The notes under the pieces: generated by a model | What the model was told of the DNA's origin: nothing | What the model saw: only the letters and a program-made list of their open reading frames with translations | The model's database searches: none | Assembly (NCBI GenBank): GCA_036735545.1 | Contig: DAINOD010000003.1 | Coordinates: 1 to 64,000, forward strand | Origin: Rubrimonas sp036735545 | Lineage (GTDB): Bacteria > Pseudomonadota > Alphaproteobacteria > Rhodobacterales > Rhodobacteraceae | DNA: 64,000 nt | Direction: 5' to 3' | Shown: piece after piece, positions 32,880 through 42,772 of the stretch | Numbering within the stretch: position 1 is the first letter of the stretch | How the letters are laid out: the number at the start of each line of letters is the position of its first letter | Program-made: the position numbers and the translations under genes

Positions 32880-34484
32880 TCAGGCGGTCTTGACCACCTC
32901 GTGCCAGCGGATCTGCCAGTTGCCGCGGGCGAAGCGCGCGCCCTTGACGCGGGCGGAGGCGGCGGCGGTCTGCACCTGGTCGTGGATGGCGAAGAAGATG
33001 CCGCGGTCCATGATCTCCTTCTGAAGCGCCTGATACTTCGCCGTGCGATCCTCGGGCGAGGTGGCGGCGGCGGCGTCCTCGATCATCTGGTCGAGCGCGG
33101 GGTCGTTGGTGCGCGACCAGTTGAACTTGAAAACGCCGGGCTCGGGGATGTTCGAGGAGTGGAACGGGATGCGCAGGACGCCCGGGCTGTTGGAGACCCA
33201 GCGCACGACGGCCATCTCGTACTGGTTGGTCATCAGCAGCTCGTCCTGACGCTGCTTGAGCACGTTCTCCACGACGATGTCGAAGCCGACGCGCCGGGCT
33301 TCGGACTGCAGCGAGATGGCCACGTCGGGCAGCAGCAGCGACGGGAAGAAGGCGCGCAGCGGCTGGCCGTCCTTCTGGCGCACGCCGCCCTGGCCCATGG
33401 TCCAGCCGGCCTCGTCCAGCAGCTGGTTGGCGAGGTCGCGGTTGAACGGATAGTACTCCTCCACCCCTTCCCAGTAGGTCGGCGTCGAGGGAGCGAGCGG
33501 CCCCCACGCCGGCTCGATCAGCCCGAAGTAGAGGTTGCGCGCCAGCGACGGCCGGTCGATCGCGTGCATGAACGCCTTGCGAACGCGGATGTCGTCGAAA
33601 GGCGGCCGGGAGGTGTTGAAGGTGGCCCCGAACGAAAGCCCGGCGGCGACGCCGATCATGGCGTTGAAGCGCCCGGTATCGGCGAGCCGCTTCACGTCCA
33701 GCGCAGGCAGGATGTCGGCCGCGTCCACCTCGCCCGCCTCCAGCGCGGCGACGCGGGTGCCGGCGTTGGGGATGAAGCGGTGCACGATGCGGGCGAGGTT
33801 GGATGGCCCCTTCACCGTGGACCATTCCGGCGCCCAGGCGTAGTCGGGGTTGCGCTCGAGGATCACCTCGCGGCCCTGTTCCCAGCTGACGAAGCGGAAC
33901 GGGCCGGTGCCGACCGGGGCCTGCGCGAAGCCGGTGTTGCCGAGGCTTCCCACCGCCGAGGGGCTGACGATGGACAGTTCGGTCTCCGTCAGGCTGTCGA
34001 TCGCGGCGGCGTTGGGGGTGCGGTAGTGCACGACGCACTCGTGCGCGCTGACGATCTCGGTGCGGTCGTAGGGGCCGATCATGTCGACGGCGCCCTGCGA
34101 GCCGGTCGCCGGATCGACGATGGTGTCGAAGGTGAACTTCACCGCCTCGGCGTCGAAGGCCGATCCGTCGTGGAAGGTGACGCCTTCGCGCAGCTTCAGC
34201 CGCAGCATGGTGCTGTCCGGCGACAGCTCCCACGCCGTGGCGAGGCCCGGCGACAGGGCGCCGTTCTCGTCGGACATCACGAGCTGGTCGAAGATCTGGA
34301 CGATGACCTGCTCCTCGTGACGCGACTGCGTCACGCGCGGGTCGTAGCCGACGTCGGAGTTGCTGTCGTCGGCCCAGAACAACGTGTCTGCCGGCGTCGC
34401 CTGCGCCCGCCCCAGACTGGGGGCGGCGAGCGCCGCGACTGTCGCCGCGCTTCCCTTGAGGACGGTCCTGCGTGTGGCTTGCAT
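32880..34484 (-). CDS. ABC transporter substrate-binding protein, family 5 (DppA-like), system 2
   Basis: The 534-residue periplasmic receptor begins MQATRRTVLKGSAATVAALA, a twin-arginine signal (RRTVLKG), cleaved probably after LGRAQA. The family 5 motif GVTFHDGSAFDAEAVKFTFD is present. It should bind a peptide-like amide, and its fold is shared with, but clearly different from, the receptors at 22722 and 58893. I chose the ATG at 34484 because AGGAGAGC precedes it. In this operon it follows, rather than precedes, the catabolic genes (SDRs, hydroxyacid dehydrogenase, amidohydrolase). Confidence 0.92.
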   Translation of the reverse strand: MQATRRTVLKGSAATVAALAAPSLGRAQATPADTLFWADDSNSDVGYDPRVTQSRHEEQVIVQIFDQLVMSDENGALSPGLATAWELSPDSTMLRLKLREGVTFHDGSAFDAEAVKFTFDTIVDPATGSQGAVDMIGPYDRTEIVSAHECVVHYRTPNAAAIDSLTETELSIVSPSAVGSLGNTGFAQAPVGTGPFRFVSWEQGREVILERNPDYAWAPEWSTVKGPSNLARIVHRFIPNAGTRVAALEAGEVDAADILPALDVKRLADTGRFNAMIGVAAGLSFGATFNTSRPPFDDIRVRKAFMHAIDRPSLARNLYFGLIEPAWGPLAPSTPTYWEGVEEYYPFNRDLANQLLDEAGWTMGQGGVRQKDGQPLRAFFPSLLLPDVAISLQSEARRVGFDIVVENVLKQRQDELLMTNQYEMAVVRWVSNSPGVLRIPFHSSNIPEPGVFKFNWSRTNDPALDQMIEDAAAATSPEDRTAKYQALQKEIMDRGIFFAIHDQVQTAAASARVKGARFARGNWQIRWHEVVKTA

Positions 34485-34548
34485 CGGTGCTCTCCTGTCG
34501 GAACGTTGATTTCTCGTTGATCTGGCGCCGGGGCCCGCTCCACCCGCG

Positions 34549-35778
34549 TCACGCCACCGGCACGCCACCCTTGAACACGCTCAACGCCTCCGGTCGGCCG
34601 AGCACGGCGATGTCCGTGAGCGGATCGCCCTCGATCAGCAGGAGGTCGGCGAGGCGGCCCGGCGCGAGCCGGCCCGCCTCGATCTCCAGAAGGTCGTGGT
34701 TGGTGGCGGTGACGGCGACCAGCGCCTCCATCTCGCTCAAGCCGCCCTGGACCAGCAGGGCGACCTCCCGCCAGTTCATCGGCCCGTGCGGCAGCATGAA
34801 GCCGGCGTCGGTGCCGGCGCAGATCCGCACGCCGGCCTTGCGCGCCGCCGCCAGCGTCCGCCACTTCGCCTCGCGGGAGGCGCAGAGCCAGCGCCAGCCG
34901 GCCGGCGAGGCGCCCTGCTCCTCGGGCGTGAAGTCGAAGTTGCGTTCGTTCACCAGCAGCGTCGGCACGTAGAAGGTGCCGCGCGCGACCATGGCCTCGA
35001 TGATCCGCTCGTCGGTGAAATGCGCGTGCTCGACGCAGTCCACGCCGTTGACGATGGTCGCGAGCAGGCTGTCGCCGCCGGACGTGTGGGCGGCGACGCG
35101 CATCCCCCAGCGGTGCGCCTCCTCGCAGGCGGCGCGGATCTCGTCGTCGGCCATCTCCTGCCGGTCCCAGACGCCGGGGACCCGGCTCGTGGAGCAGGAG
35201 GTGTTGATCTTGATGAAGTCGGCGCCGCGCCTGATCTCCTCGCGCGCGCCGCGGCGAAAGCCGTCGGGGCCGTCGCAGGGCAGCGTCAGGTGGCGGAACT
35301 CCACGTGGTCGGCCCAGCCGGGCTGGTCCATGTGCCCGCCGGTGACGCTGAGGCCCCGGCCGCAGGCGCGGATGCGCGGCCCCTCGGTCTCGCCCGCGGC
35401 GATCGAGGCCGCGAGGTCGATGATCGCGCCCCCCGGGGCGTGCATGTCGCGCAGCGAGGTGAAGCCCATGCGCAGCGTGTCGCGGGCGTAGCGCGCGGCG
35501 CGCAGGGCGACGGCGGGATAGGACATCTCGGCCAGTTCCGCGCGGAACGCCTTCTTGTGGGGAATGCCGGAATAGGCGAGGTGGACGTGGACGTCGGCCA
35601 TCCCCGGCATCAGCGTCGCGCCCGGCGGCGCGGTGACGACATTCGTCGCGTCGGGGCGGCCGATGTCGGCCTGCCGACCCACGGCGACGATGCGCTCCCC
35701 TTCCACCAGCACCGCGCCGCGCTCGATGCGCCCGCCGACGCCGTCGATCAACTGGTCCGCCTCGATCAGCCGGCGCAT
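34549..35778 (-). CDS. Amidohydrolase, imidazolonepropionase / prolidase-like, operon 2
   Basis: The 409-residue enzyme has the metal motif DVHVHLAYSG, GFTSLRDMH, the lysine in GADFIKINTS, His residues in RVAAHTSGG and CVEHAHF, and Asp in CAGTDAGFM. This is the same binuclear prolidase/N-acyl-dipeptidase-like subgroup as the protein at 18149-19372. The C-terminus (GRLADLLLIEGDPLTDI) closes the accessory sandwich. Its start overlaps the end of the hydroxyacid dehydrogenase gene by 13 bases. It is the likely cytoplasmic hydrolase for the compound brought in by ABC system 2. Confidence 0.87.
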   Translation of the reverse strand: MRRLIEADQLIDGVGGRIERGAVLVEGERIVAVGRQADIGRPDATNVVTAPPGATLMPGMADVHVHLAYSGIPHKKAFRAELAEMSYPAVALRAARYARDTLRMGFTSLRDMHAPGGAIIDLAASIAAGETEGPRIRACGRGLSVTGGHMDQPGWADHVEFRHLTLPCDGPDGFRRGAREEIRRGADFIKINTSCSTSRVPGVWDRQEMADDEIRAACEEAHRWGMRVAAHTSGGDSLLATIVNGVDCVEHAHFTDERIIEAMVARGTFYVPTLLVNERNFDFTPEEQGASPAGWRWLCASREAKWRTLAAARKAGVRICAGTDAGFMLPHGPMNWREVALLVQGGLSEMEALVAVTATNHDLLEIEAGRLAPGRLADLLLIEGDPLTDIAVLGRPEALSVFKGGVPVA

Positions 35779-36785
35779 GGGCGTCCCTCCAGGATGACGT
35801 GTCGCGGCGTCCCGCCGGTCAGGGCGGCGACGACGTTGCCGAGCGTGTCGGCGGCCTGCTTGACCCGCGCGCCGCCCGAGCCGCCGCCGAGATGGGGCAG
35901 CAGCAGCGTGTTGGGCGCGCGCAGCAGCGGGTGGTCATGGGGGACCGGCTCGTGCGCGAAGACGTCGAGCCCGGCCCCGCGGATGGCGCCGGCCTCCAGC
36001 GCCGCGACCAGCGCGTCCTCGTCCACCACGCCGCCGCGGCACGTGTTGACCAGAACCGCCTCCGGCCGCATCCGCGCCAGCGCCGCGGCGTCGATCAGCT
36101 TCTCCGTCTCCGCCGTGTGGGGAACATGCAGGCTCACCACGTCGGCCCAGCCCAGCAGGTCCTCGAAGGGCATGAAGCGCGCGCCCTCCGCGGTCTCGAT
36201 GTCGGGCGCGGCGCGGCTGCGGCTCCAGTAGGCGACCTCCATGCCGAAGGCGCGGGCGCGGCGCGCAACTTCGGTCGCGATTTCGCCGAAGCCGATCAGG
36301 CCGAGCCGGCGGCCGTTAAGTTCGAACAGGTCCGGCAACTGCATCCACTGGAACCCGTGGCGACGTTCGGCGGTCAGGACCGGCTCGACGCCGCGGCTGC
36401 GATAGGCCCCGTCGACCACCGCCGCGTGGCCCTCGGCGACGCGCTTGGAAAGACCGAGCATCAGCAGCAGCGCGCATTCGGCCACCGCGATGCAGCCGCG
36501 CTGGGGCATCAGCGCCACGGCGACGCCCGCCGAGGCGGCCGCGGCGCGGTCCAGCCGGTCGGGTCGGCCCGACCAGAGCTGCACGAGGCGCAGCGACGGA
36601 CCGGCCGCGGTCATCATCGCGGCGGTCACGGGCGCGCGGCGCGACACGATGGCCGCCGCCCCGGCCAGCAGCGGCAGCGGGTCGGCGCCCGGAACCGGCG
36701 CGTCGAGCGCGATCCCCGGCGCATGGCCGCGCAGAAAGGCGAGCTCCTCGGTCGGCGTCGGATCGAGCAGCACGGCGCGGGTCAC
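35766..36785 (-). CDS. D-isomer-specific 2-hydroxyacid dehydrogenase family protein (operon 2)
   Basis: A 339-residue NAD-dependent dehydrogenase. The Rossmann motif is LGLIGFGEIATEVARRA, the catalytic Arg is in VNTCRGGVVDED, and Glu then His follow in AHEPVPHDHP and PHLGGGSGG. It would interconvert a 2-hydroxy acid and a 2-keto acid in the cytoplasm. The GTG start at 36785 overlaps the upstream SDR stop as GTGA. With the aminotransferase of the same operon it could dispose of, or form, a 2-keto acid. Confidence 0.87.
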   Translation of the reverse strand: MTRAVLLDPTPTEELAFLRGHAPGIALDAPVPGADPLPLLAGAAAIVSRRAPVTAAMMTAAGPSLRLVQLWSGRPDRLDRAAAASAGVAVALMPQRGCIAVAECALLLMLGLSKRVAEGHAAVVDGAYRSRGVEPVLTAERRHGFQWMQLPDLFELNGRRLGLIGFGEIATEVARRARAFGMEVAYWSRSRAAPDIETAEGARFMPFEDLLGWADVVSLHVPHTAETEKLIDAAALARMRPEAVLVNTCRGGVVDEDALVAALEAGAIRGAGLDVFAHEPVPHDHPLLRAPNTLLLPHLGGGSGGARVKQAADTLGNVVAALTGGTPRHVILEGRPCAG

Positions 36786-37507
36786 GCCACACCCTCCCGC
36801 CGCAGGTCCTGAACGAGGTCCCATGCCCGGACATGCCTGTCGTTCAGCCCCGCGGCGGTCTGCCGGGCGAGATGCACGAAGGCCGGGGCGATCTCGGCGG
36901 GGTCCTTCCACACGGCGCGCTGCTCGGGGCCGTAGGTGGTCTTGCTCATCGCAGTCCGCACGGGGTGGCCCGGGGTGATCGTGTTCACCGCCACGTCGTG
37001 AGGCGCGAACTCGACCGCCAGCGCGCGCGAGAAGCCCTCGATCCCGAACTTCGACGCGCAATAGGCGCTCTCGTTGTCGCCGCCGCGCACCCCCGCGTTG
37101 GAGGAGACGTTGATGATGGAGCCGCGCCGCCGCGCCTTCATCCCCGCCGCGACGGCGCGCGCGCAGAGGAAGGCCCCGCGCAGGTTCACCGCCATCAGCC
37201 GGTCCCAAGCCTCGACCGTCGTGCGCTCCAGCGGCTCGAAGAAGATGATCCCGGCGTTGTTCACCAGCACGTCGACCCGTCCCGACGCCGCCTCGATCTC
37301 CGCAAAGACCCCCGCGACCGCCATGGCGTCGGTCACGTCGAGCGCGCGGGGGGACAGGCCCGGTCCGGCTGGCAGTTCGTCCGCCAGCACGTCGAGCGCA
37401 TGCGTCTCGGCGCCCGCTTCGGCGAAGGCCATCGCCACCGCGCGGCCGATCCCGCGCGCCGCGCCGGTGACGACGGCGACCCGGCCGGCCAGCGCCCCGC
37501 CGCTCAT
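36782..37507 (-). CDS. SDR-family oxidoreductase (operon 2, second gene)
   Basis: The 241-residue protein has TGAARGIG, an Asp ending strand 2 (THALDVLAD) that favours NAD(H), NNAG, and the YCASK active site. It differs from the usual SDR in its last 30 residues: the typical dGG ending is missing and the chain finishes DLVQDLRREGVA. It is translationally coupled to the first SDR gene (ATGA overlap). The substrate is presumably an alcohol or ketone intermediate of the same pathway. Confidence 0.85.
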   Translation of the reverse strand: MSGGALAGRVAVVTGAARGIGRAVAMAFAEAGAETHALDVLADELPAGPGLSPRALDVTDAMAVAGVFAEIEAASGRVDVLVNNAGIIFFEPLERTTVEAWDRLMAVNLRGAFLCARAVAAGMKARRRGSIINVSSNAGVRGGDNESAYCASKFGIEGFSRALAVEFAPHDVAVNTITPGHPVRTAMSKTTYGPEQRAVWKDPAEIAPAFVHLARQTAAGLNDRHVRAWDLVQDLRREGVA

Positions 37508-38268
37508 GTCGCGACCCGCCCGCCGTCGACCAGCAGGCCGACGCCGGTGACGAAGGAGGACATGTCGCTGCACAGAAAGAGCACCGTCTGCGCGATCTCC
37601 TCGCCCGTGCCCATCCGCCCCATCGGCGTGATGGCGCGCGCGCGCTCGAACCAGGCCGCCTCGTCGCCCGCGCGCTCGCGGTTGCGCAGGTTCATGTCGG
37701 TGTCGATGACGCCGGGGTTGATGGCGTTCACGCGGATGTTGCGGGTCGCATACTCGATGGCCAGCACCCGCGTCAGCGACATCACCGCGCCCTTTGAGGC
37801 GGCGTAGGAGATGTTGCCGCCCACATTGGCGAAGGCCGACACGGACGAGTTGTTGACGATCGTCCCGCCGCCCGAGCGCAGCATGGCGGGAATGGCGTGC
37901 TTGCAACCGAAGAACACGCCCTTGAGGTTGATCCCGATCACGCGGTCGAACAGCGCCTCGGTCACGTCGGTGGAGGGCGTCACGGGCTGCTCGATGCCGG
38001 CGTTGTTGAAGATCGCGTCGAGCCTTCCGTGGGCCTCCTCCGTCGCTGCGACCAGGTCGGCGACGTCCGCCTCGACCGACACGTCGCAGGGGCGAAAGGT
38101 CAGCCGCCCGCCCTCGGCCGCGACTTCGGCCTGCAACCGCGCGCCGGCGTCGGCGTCGGTATCGCCCACGAAGACCGTCGCGCCTTCCCGGGCGAAAAGG
38201 ATCGCGGTGGCGCGCCCCATGCCCTTCGCCCCACCCGTGACGATCGCGACCTTGCCAGCCAGACGCAC
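37504..38268 (-). CDS. SDR-family oxidoreductase (operon 2, first gene)
   Basis: The 254-residue classical SDR shows TGGAKGMG, an Asp at the end of strand 2 (VFVGDTDAD), NNAG, NSSVSAF with the active-site Ser, YAASK, and the usual end VTGVGLLVDGG. NAD(H) use is likely. It is the first gene of the long leftward operon 38268-27395. It lies about 48 bases from box 2, which also faces the divergent ATPase genes. Confidence 0.88.
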   Translation of the reverse strand: MRLAGKVAIVTGGAKGMGRATAILFAREGATVFVGDTDADAGARLQAEVAAEGGRLTFRPCDVSVEADVADLVAATEEAHGRLDAIFNNAGIEQPVTPSTDVTEALFDRVIGINLKGVFFGCKHAIPAMLRSGGGTIVNNSSVSAFANVGGNISYAASKGAVMSLTRVLAIEYATRNIRVNAINPGVIDTDMNLRNRERAGDEAAWFERARAITPMGRMGTGEEIAQTVLFLCSDMSSFVTGVGLLVDGGRVAT

Positions 38269-38315
38269 GCCGCCCGCCCTCCCCGATAACCGACGCCACG
38301 ACGCTAGCGCACTGT

Positions 38316-38330
38316 CTACTTGTATTACAA
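38316..38330 (+). promoter_or_regulatory. TTGTATTACAA box 2 (predicted GntR/FCD operator, divergent promoter)
   Basis: CTACTTGTATTACAA on the plus strand, followed by an AT-rich TATATATG. On the plus strand TACAAT (38326-38331) and on the minus strand TATATT (38334-38329) could be -10 elements. The box lies in the 107-base gap between the SDR gene (leftward) and the ATPase gene (rightward). Its orientation matches the rightward genes. Confidence 0.7.
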
Positions 38331-38375
38331 TATATATGTCGCCATGGTTCGCATGTGGCGCTGGGCGGGGGTGGC

Positions 38376-39391
<1,016 letters not shown>

Positions 39392-39395
<4 letters not shown>

Positions 39396-40366
39396 GCGCG
39401 CCGCTGATCGAGGCGCGGGGCCTGACCAAGACCTTCGCCGGAGAGGGCTCGCTGCTCGGCCGCGCACGCCCCGCGATCCGGGCGGTGGACGACGTCTCGT
39501 TCGCCATCGCGCCGGGCGAGGCGCTGGGTCTGGTGGGCGAGTCAGGCTCGGGCAAGACCACCGTCGGCCGCGCGCTGTTGCGTCTGACAGAGCCGAGCGC
39601 GGGGCGCATCCTTTTCGAGGGCGTGGATGTCGCGGGCCTCGGCCGGCGCGCGTTCCAGCCTTACCGACGGCGCATGCAGATGGTGTTCCAGGACCCGTTC
39701 GCCAGCCTGAACCCCCGCATGACGGTCGAGCGCATCCTGGCCGAGCCCTTCGAGATCCATGGGCTGGCGTCCGGCGCCGACCGCCGCTCGCGGATCGCTG
39801 CGCTGATGGATCGCGTCGGTCTCGGCGCCCAGCATCTCGGGCGCTATCCGCACGAGTTCTCCGGCGGCCAGCGCCAGCGCATCGTCATCGCACGCGCGCT
39901 GGCGTCCGCGCCCGCCTTCATCGTCGCCGACGAGCCGGTGTCGGCGCTGGACCTCTCGGTGCAGGCGCAGATCGTCAACCTGCTGGCCGAGCTCAAGCGC
40001 GACCTCGGGCTCGCGATGCTGTTCATTTCGCACGACCTCAGCGTCGTGGAATATGTCTGCGACCGGGTGGTGGTCCTTTATCTCGGTCGGGTGATGGAGG
40101 CGGGACCGGTCGACTCCGTCTTTGAGCGCCCGCGTCACCCCTACACGGAGGCGTTGCTGGCCGCCGCCCCGGCCCCCGATCCGGATGCGCCGCGTCGCCC
40201 GGCGCTGCTGCAGGGCGACATCCCGAGCCCGGCGAACCCGCCGTCAGGCTGCGTTTTCCGCACCCGCTGCCGCTATGTCCTGCCCGCCTGCGCCGAGGAG
40301 CGCCCGCCCCTGCGCACGGTCGGGGCCGGCCATCAGACCGCCTGCCTGCGCGAGGATGTCCCGTGA
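39392..40366 (+). CDS. Dpp/Opp-type ABC transporter ATP-binding protein (DppF-like), system 2
   Basis: The 324-residue ATPase has Walker A GESGSGKTTVGRALL, the signature FSGGQRQRIVIARAL and Walker B FIVADEPVSALDLSVQ. Its C-terminal oligopeptide domain contains PPSGCVFRTRCRYVLPAC. The GTG start overlaps the DppD-like stop as GTGA, with GGAGGG upstream. It completes the motor pair. The 3' end overlaps the convergent GMC oxidoreductase gene by 34 bases. Confidence 0.91.
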
Positions 40367-41955
40367 CCGCCGCGCCGCCGCGCGATCAGCCTGTCGGCGG
40401 CCCGGACCGCGAGCGCCTGCGCGGTCAGCGTCGGGTTTGCGACGGAGCAGGTGACGAACACGCTCGGATCGACGACATGCAGGTTGGCGACCTCGTGGCA
40501 GCGTCCCCAGGCGTCGGTCACCGAGGTTTCCGGGTCGGCGCCCATCCGCGCCGCGCCCATGATGTGAAACCCCGCCTGATCCCTCAGCGCCGTTCGGGCG
40601 ATCTCCACCGCTCCGGCCTCGCGCAGCGCCTCCTCCGCGCGGTCGAGGCCGAAGTCGAGCGCGCGGCGGCTGTCGTCGGACAGGCGATAGGTCCATTTCG
40701 CCGCCGGCAGTCCGTCGCGGTCTCGCAGCGTCTCCGAAAGCGTGACGCGGTTGCGGTCCTCGGGCAGGTCCTCGGCGCAGACGGTGAGCCCCAACCACCG
40801 GTCGAAGGCGTCGCCAAAGGCCGCGTGGTGGCGCGCGCCCCATGGCAGCGGATCGCCGCCCGGGGCCCCCAGCGCCAGCGCCAGCGGGCCGGGCCCGGGC
40901 GAAAGCTGGAGCTTCAGCCCGCGCGGGAAGCCCCGCGAGGCGTCGCCCCGCAGGAACTGGAACGATACGATGCCGGCCTTCTCGCCGGGCGCCCAACCGC
41001 CCGTCGCGTCGGCGAAGCGGCCCTCGACGCGCCCGTATGGATGCAGCATCAGCCCACGACCGACGAGACCCGAACCGTTGGCCAATCCGTCGGGAAAGCG
41101 GCGCGAGGCCGACAGCAGCAGCAGCCGTGGCGTCCCCGACCCGCCGCCCGCAAGCATCACCTGCGCCGCGCGCACGCGGAAGCCGCCGGCGTCGTCGCGG
41201 CAGACGACGGCGGTCGCGCGGCCCGCCCGGTCTGTCTCGACCGCCGTCGCGCGCACGCCCGTCAGCAGGCGGGCGCCGGCGGCGAGCGCCGGCGCGAGGA
41301 ACGCGGCGGCCGCGTCGCTGCGTCGGCGCGCCGGGCAGCCGAGATCGCAAGGGCCGGCATGGGCGCAGGGCTGACGGGCCTCGCCGGTCCCGACCGCGAG
41401 GTCCACAGGCCACCAGTGCCAGCCCAGTCGGTCGAAAGCCCCGGCGACGCGACGGCCGTGGGGGCCGATGGTGGGCAGCGGTCGGGGGAGGGTCTGTCGC
41501 GGCGGGGCGGAGGGGTCTCCCGGCAGGAACGCGACGCCCCACGCGCGCTCCACCGCCTCATAGGATGGCGCAAGTTCGTCGTAGCTCAGCGGCCAATCCG
41601 TCCCGACCCCGTCGAGGCTGCGCACGCGGAAGTCCTCGGGCCTGAAGCGCGGGACATGCGCCGACCAGTGGGGGGTCGTGCCGCCCGGCCCGTGGGCGAA
41701 CATGGGCTTGATCGGCGTGTCGGCGTCGTCCACGGGGTCGTCGTCGGGCCCGGCTCGCCGGTTCGGGTTCGGGGACAGAGGCCCGGCCCGGCGCTGCTCC
41801 CAGTCCGGGCCGTCCCGATCGAGCGCGGCGGGGTCCTGGGCGCGCCCCCGCTCGAGCAGCAGCACGTCGAGCCCGGCCTCGGCCAGCCGCCACGCCGCCG
41901 CCGCGCCGCAGGCGCCGGCGCCGACGATTGCGACGTCGCACTCGTGATCCTCCAC
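40333..41955 (-). CDS. GMC-family FAD oxidoreductase with cysteine-rich segment
   Basis: The 540-residue flavoprotein begins with the FAD loop VAIVGAGACGAAAAWRLAEA and ends with the GMC signature NLHVVDPSVFVTCSVANPTL. A CAHAGPCDLGCP segment around residue 215 resembles the Cys cluster of FAD-dependent gluconate, sorbitol and glucose dehydrogenases, which hands electrons to a partner. No signal peptide is seen, so it is probably cytoplasmic. The divergent gene at 41979 encodes a protein like the small subunit of such enzymes. It likely oxidises an alcohol or sugar-like hydroxyl. Confidence 0.87.
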   Translation of the reverse strand: MEDHECDVAIVGAGACGAAAAWRLAEAGLDVLLLERGRAQDPAALDRDGPDWEQRRAGPLSPNPNRRAGPDDDPVDDADTPIKPMFAHGPGGTTPHWSAHVPRFRPEDFRVRSLDGVGTDWPLSYDELAPSYEAVERAWGVAFLPGDPSAPPRQTLPRPLPTIGPHGRRVAGAFDRLGWHWWPVDLAVGTGEARQPCAHAGPCDLGCPARRRSDAAAAFLAPALAAGARLLTGVRATAVETDRAGRATAVVCRDDAGGFRVRAAQVMLAGGGSGTPRLLLLSASRRFPDGLANGSGLVGRGLMLHPYGRVEGRFADATGGWAPGEKAGIVSFQFLRGDASRGFPRGLKLQLSPGPGPLALALGAPGGDPLPWGARHHAAFGDAFDRWLGLTVCAEDLPEDRNRVTLSETLRDRDGLPAAKWTYRLSDDSRRALDFGLDRAEEALREAGAVEIARTALRDQAGFHIMGAARMGADPETSVTDAWGRCHEVANLHVVDPSVFVTCSVANPTLTAQALAVRAADRLIARRRGGHGTSSRRQAV

Positions 41956-41978
41956 GCCGCTCTCCCCCGGTTGCTGCG

Positions 41979-42365
41979 ATGACCGAACACCACGACGCGG
42001 CGTCGCGCAACGCGGCGCTTGCCACAGTGCTGGACGCGCTGCTCCCCGGCGACCCGGGCGGCTGGCCCGCGGCCAGCGCCGCGCTGGACCCGGCGACGGT
42101 GGCGGCGGGGCTGGCCCCCGACGTGCTGGCCGCCGCCCTGGACTGGACGCCGACGCCCGAGGGGCTGGCGCGCGCGCAGGCGGACGCCCCGCACGCTTTC
42201 GACGCCGTGCTGCGCGCCGCCTACCGCGGATACTACAGCGCCCCTGCTGTCGCCATGGCGCTGCGGGCGCTCGCCGAGGCCTCGCCGCGCGAGGCCGCTC
42301 CCTTTCTCGACCCCTCGCTGGTCGCGCGCGTCGTCGCGACCGGCGCCGGCAAACGGAGGCTTTGA
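41979..42365 (+). CDS. Small protein resembling gluconate 2-dehydrogenase subunit 3 (GMC partner)
   Basis: The 128-residue protein shows LATVLDALLPGDPGGWPAAS near its N-terminus, followed by short helices. That pattern recalls the small (gamma) subunit of membrane-linked GMC dehydrogenases. The usual twin-arginine signal of that subunit is missing. I chose the ATG at 41979, which leaves a 23-base gap from the divergent GMC start; an upstream start would overlap that gene. The RidA gene follows with a one-base overlap. Partnership with the GMC enzyme is inferred from the position. Confidence 0.6.
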   Translation: MTEHHDAASRNAALATVLDALLPGDPGGWPAASAALDPATVAAGLAPDVLAAALDWTPTPEGLARAQADAPHAFDAVLRAAYRGYYSAPAVAMALRALAEASPREAAPFLDPSLVARVVATGAGKRRL

Positions 42366-42772
42366 TGCGCGCCGAGGACCACCGCGTGACCCTTATCGAC
42401 CCGCCCGACGTGGCGCCCGCCGCGACCTATGCGCATGTCGCACGGGCGGGCGACTTCATTCATCTCGCCGGCCAGATCGCCAAGGACGCGACCGGCGCCT
42501 GGGTCGGGCTCGGCGACGCCGGGGCGCAGGCGCGGCAGGTCTACGAGAACATCGGGCGCTGTCTCGCCGCCGCCGGGGCCTCGCCGCGCGACGTGGTGAA
42601 GATCACCACCATCCTCACCGACCGCGCCGACCGCGACGCGGTGACGGCGGCGCGACTCGCCTTCTTCGGCGATCACCGCCCCCCCCACACCGGGCTGATC
42701 GCAGGGCTCGGCTCGCCCGAGGTGCGCGTCGAGGTCGAGGTGATCGCCTATGCGCCGGCGGGCCGCAGCTGA
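42365..42772 (+). CDS. RidA / YjgF-family protein (enamine/imine deaminase type)
   Basis: The 135-residue trimer-forming protein has AGDFIHLAGQIAKDATG, QARQVYENIGRCLAAAG and the end VRVEVEVIAYAP of the RidA/YER057c/UK114 family. RidA hydrolyses reactive enamines and imines formed by PLP enzymes; other members act in N-heterocycle catabolism. Its ATG shares one base with the preceding stop (TGATG), and CGGAGG lies upstream. The next gene encodes a PLP enzyme, which fits such a role. Confidence 0.87.
   Translation: MRAEDHRVTLIDPPDVAPAATYAHVARAGDFIHLAGQIAKDATGAWVGLGDAGAQARQVYENIGRCLAAAGASPRDVVKITTILTDRADRDAVTAARLAFFGDHRPPHTGLIAGLGSPEVRVEVEVIAYAPAGRS

Noticed and set aside
31018..34233. A single 1071-codon frame ending in the DppC-like permease, which could be read as a giant fusion.
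   Set aside because: Only the last 294 residues look like protein. The upstream part is out of frame across the DppB and binding-protein genes, and a good ATGA-coupled start exists at 31902.
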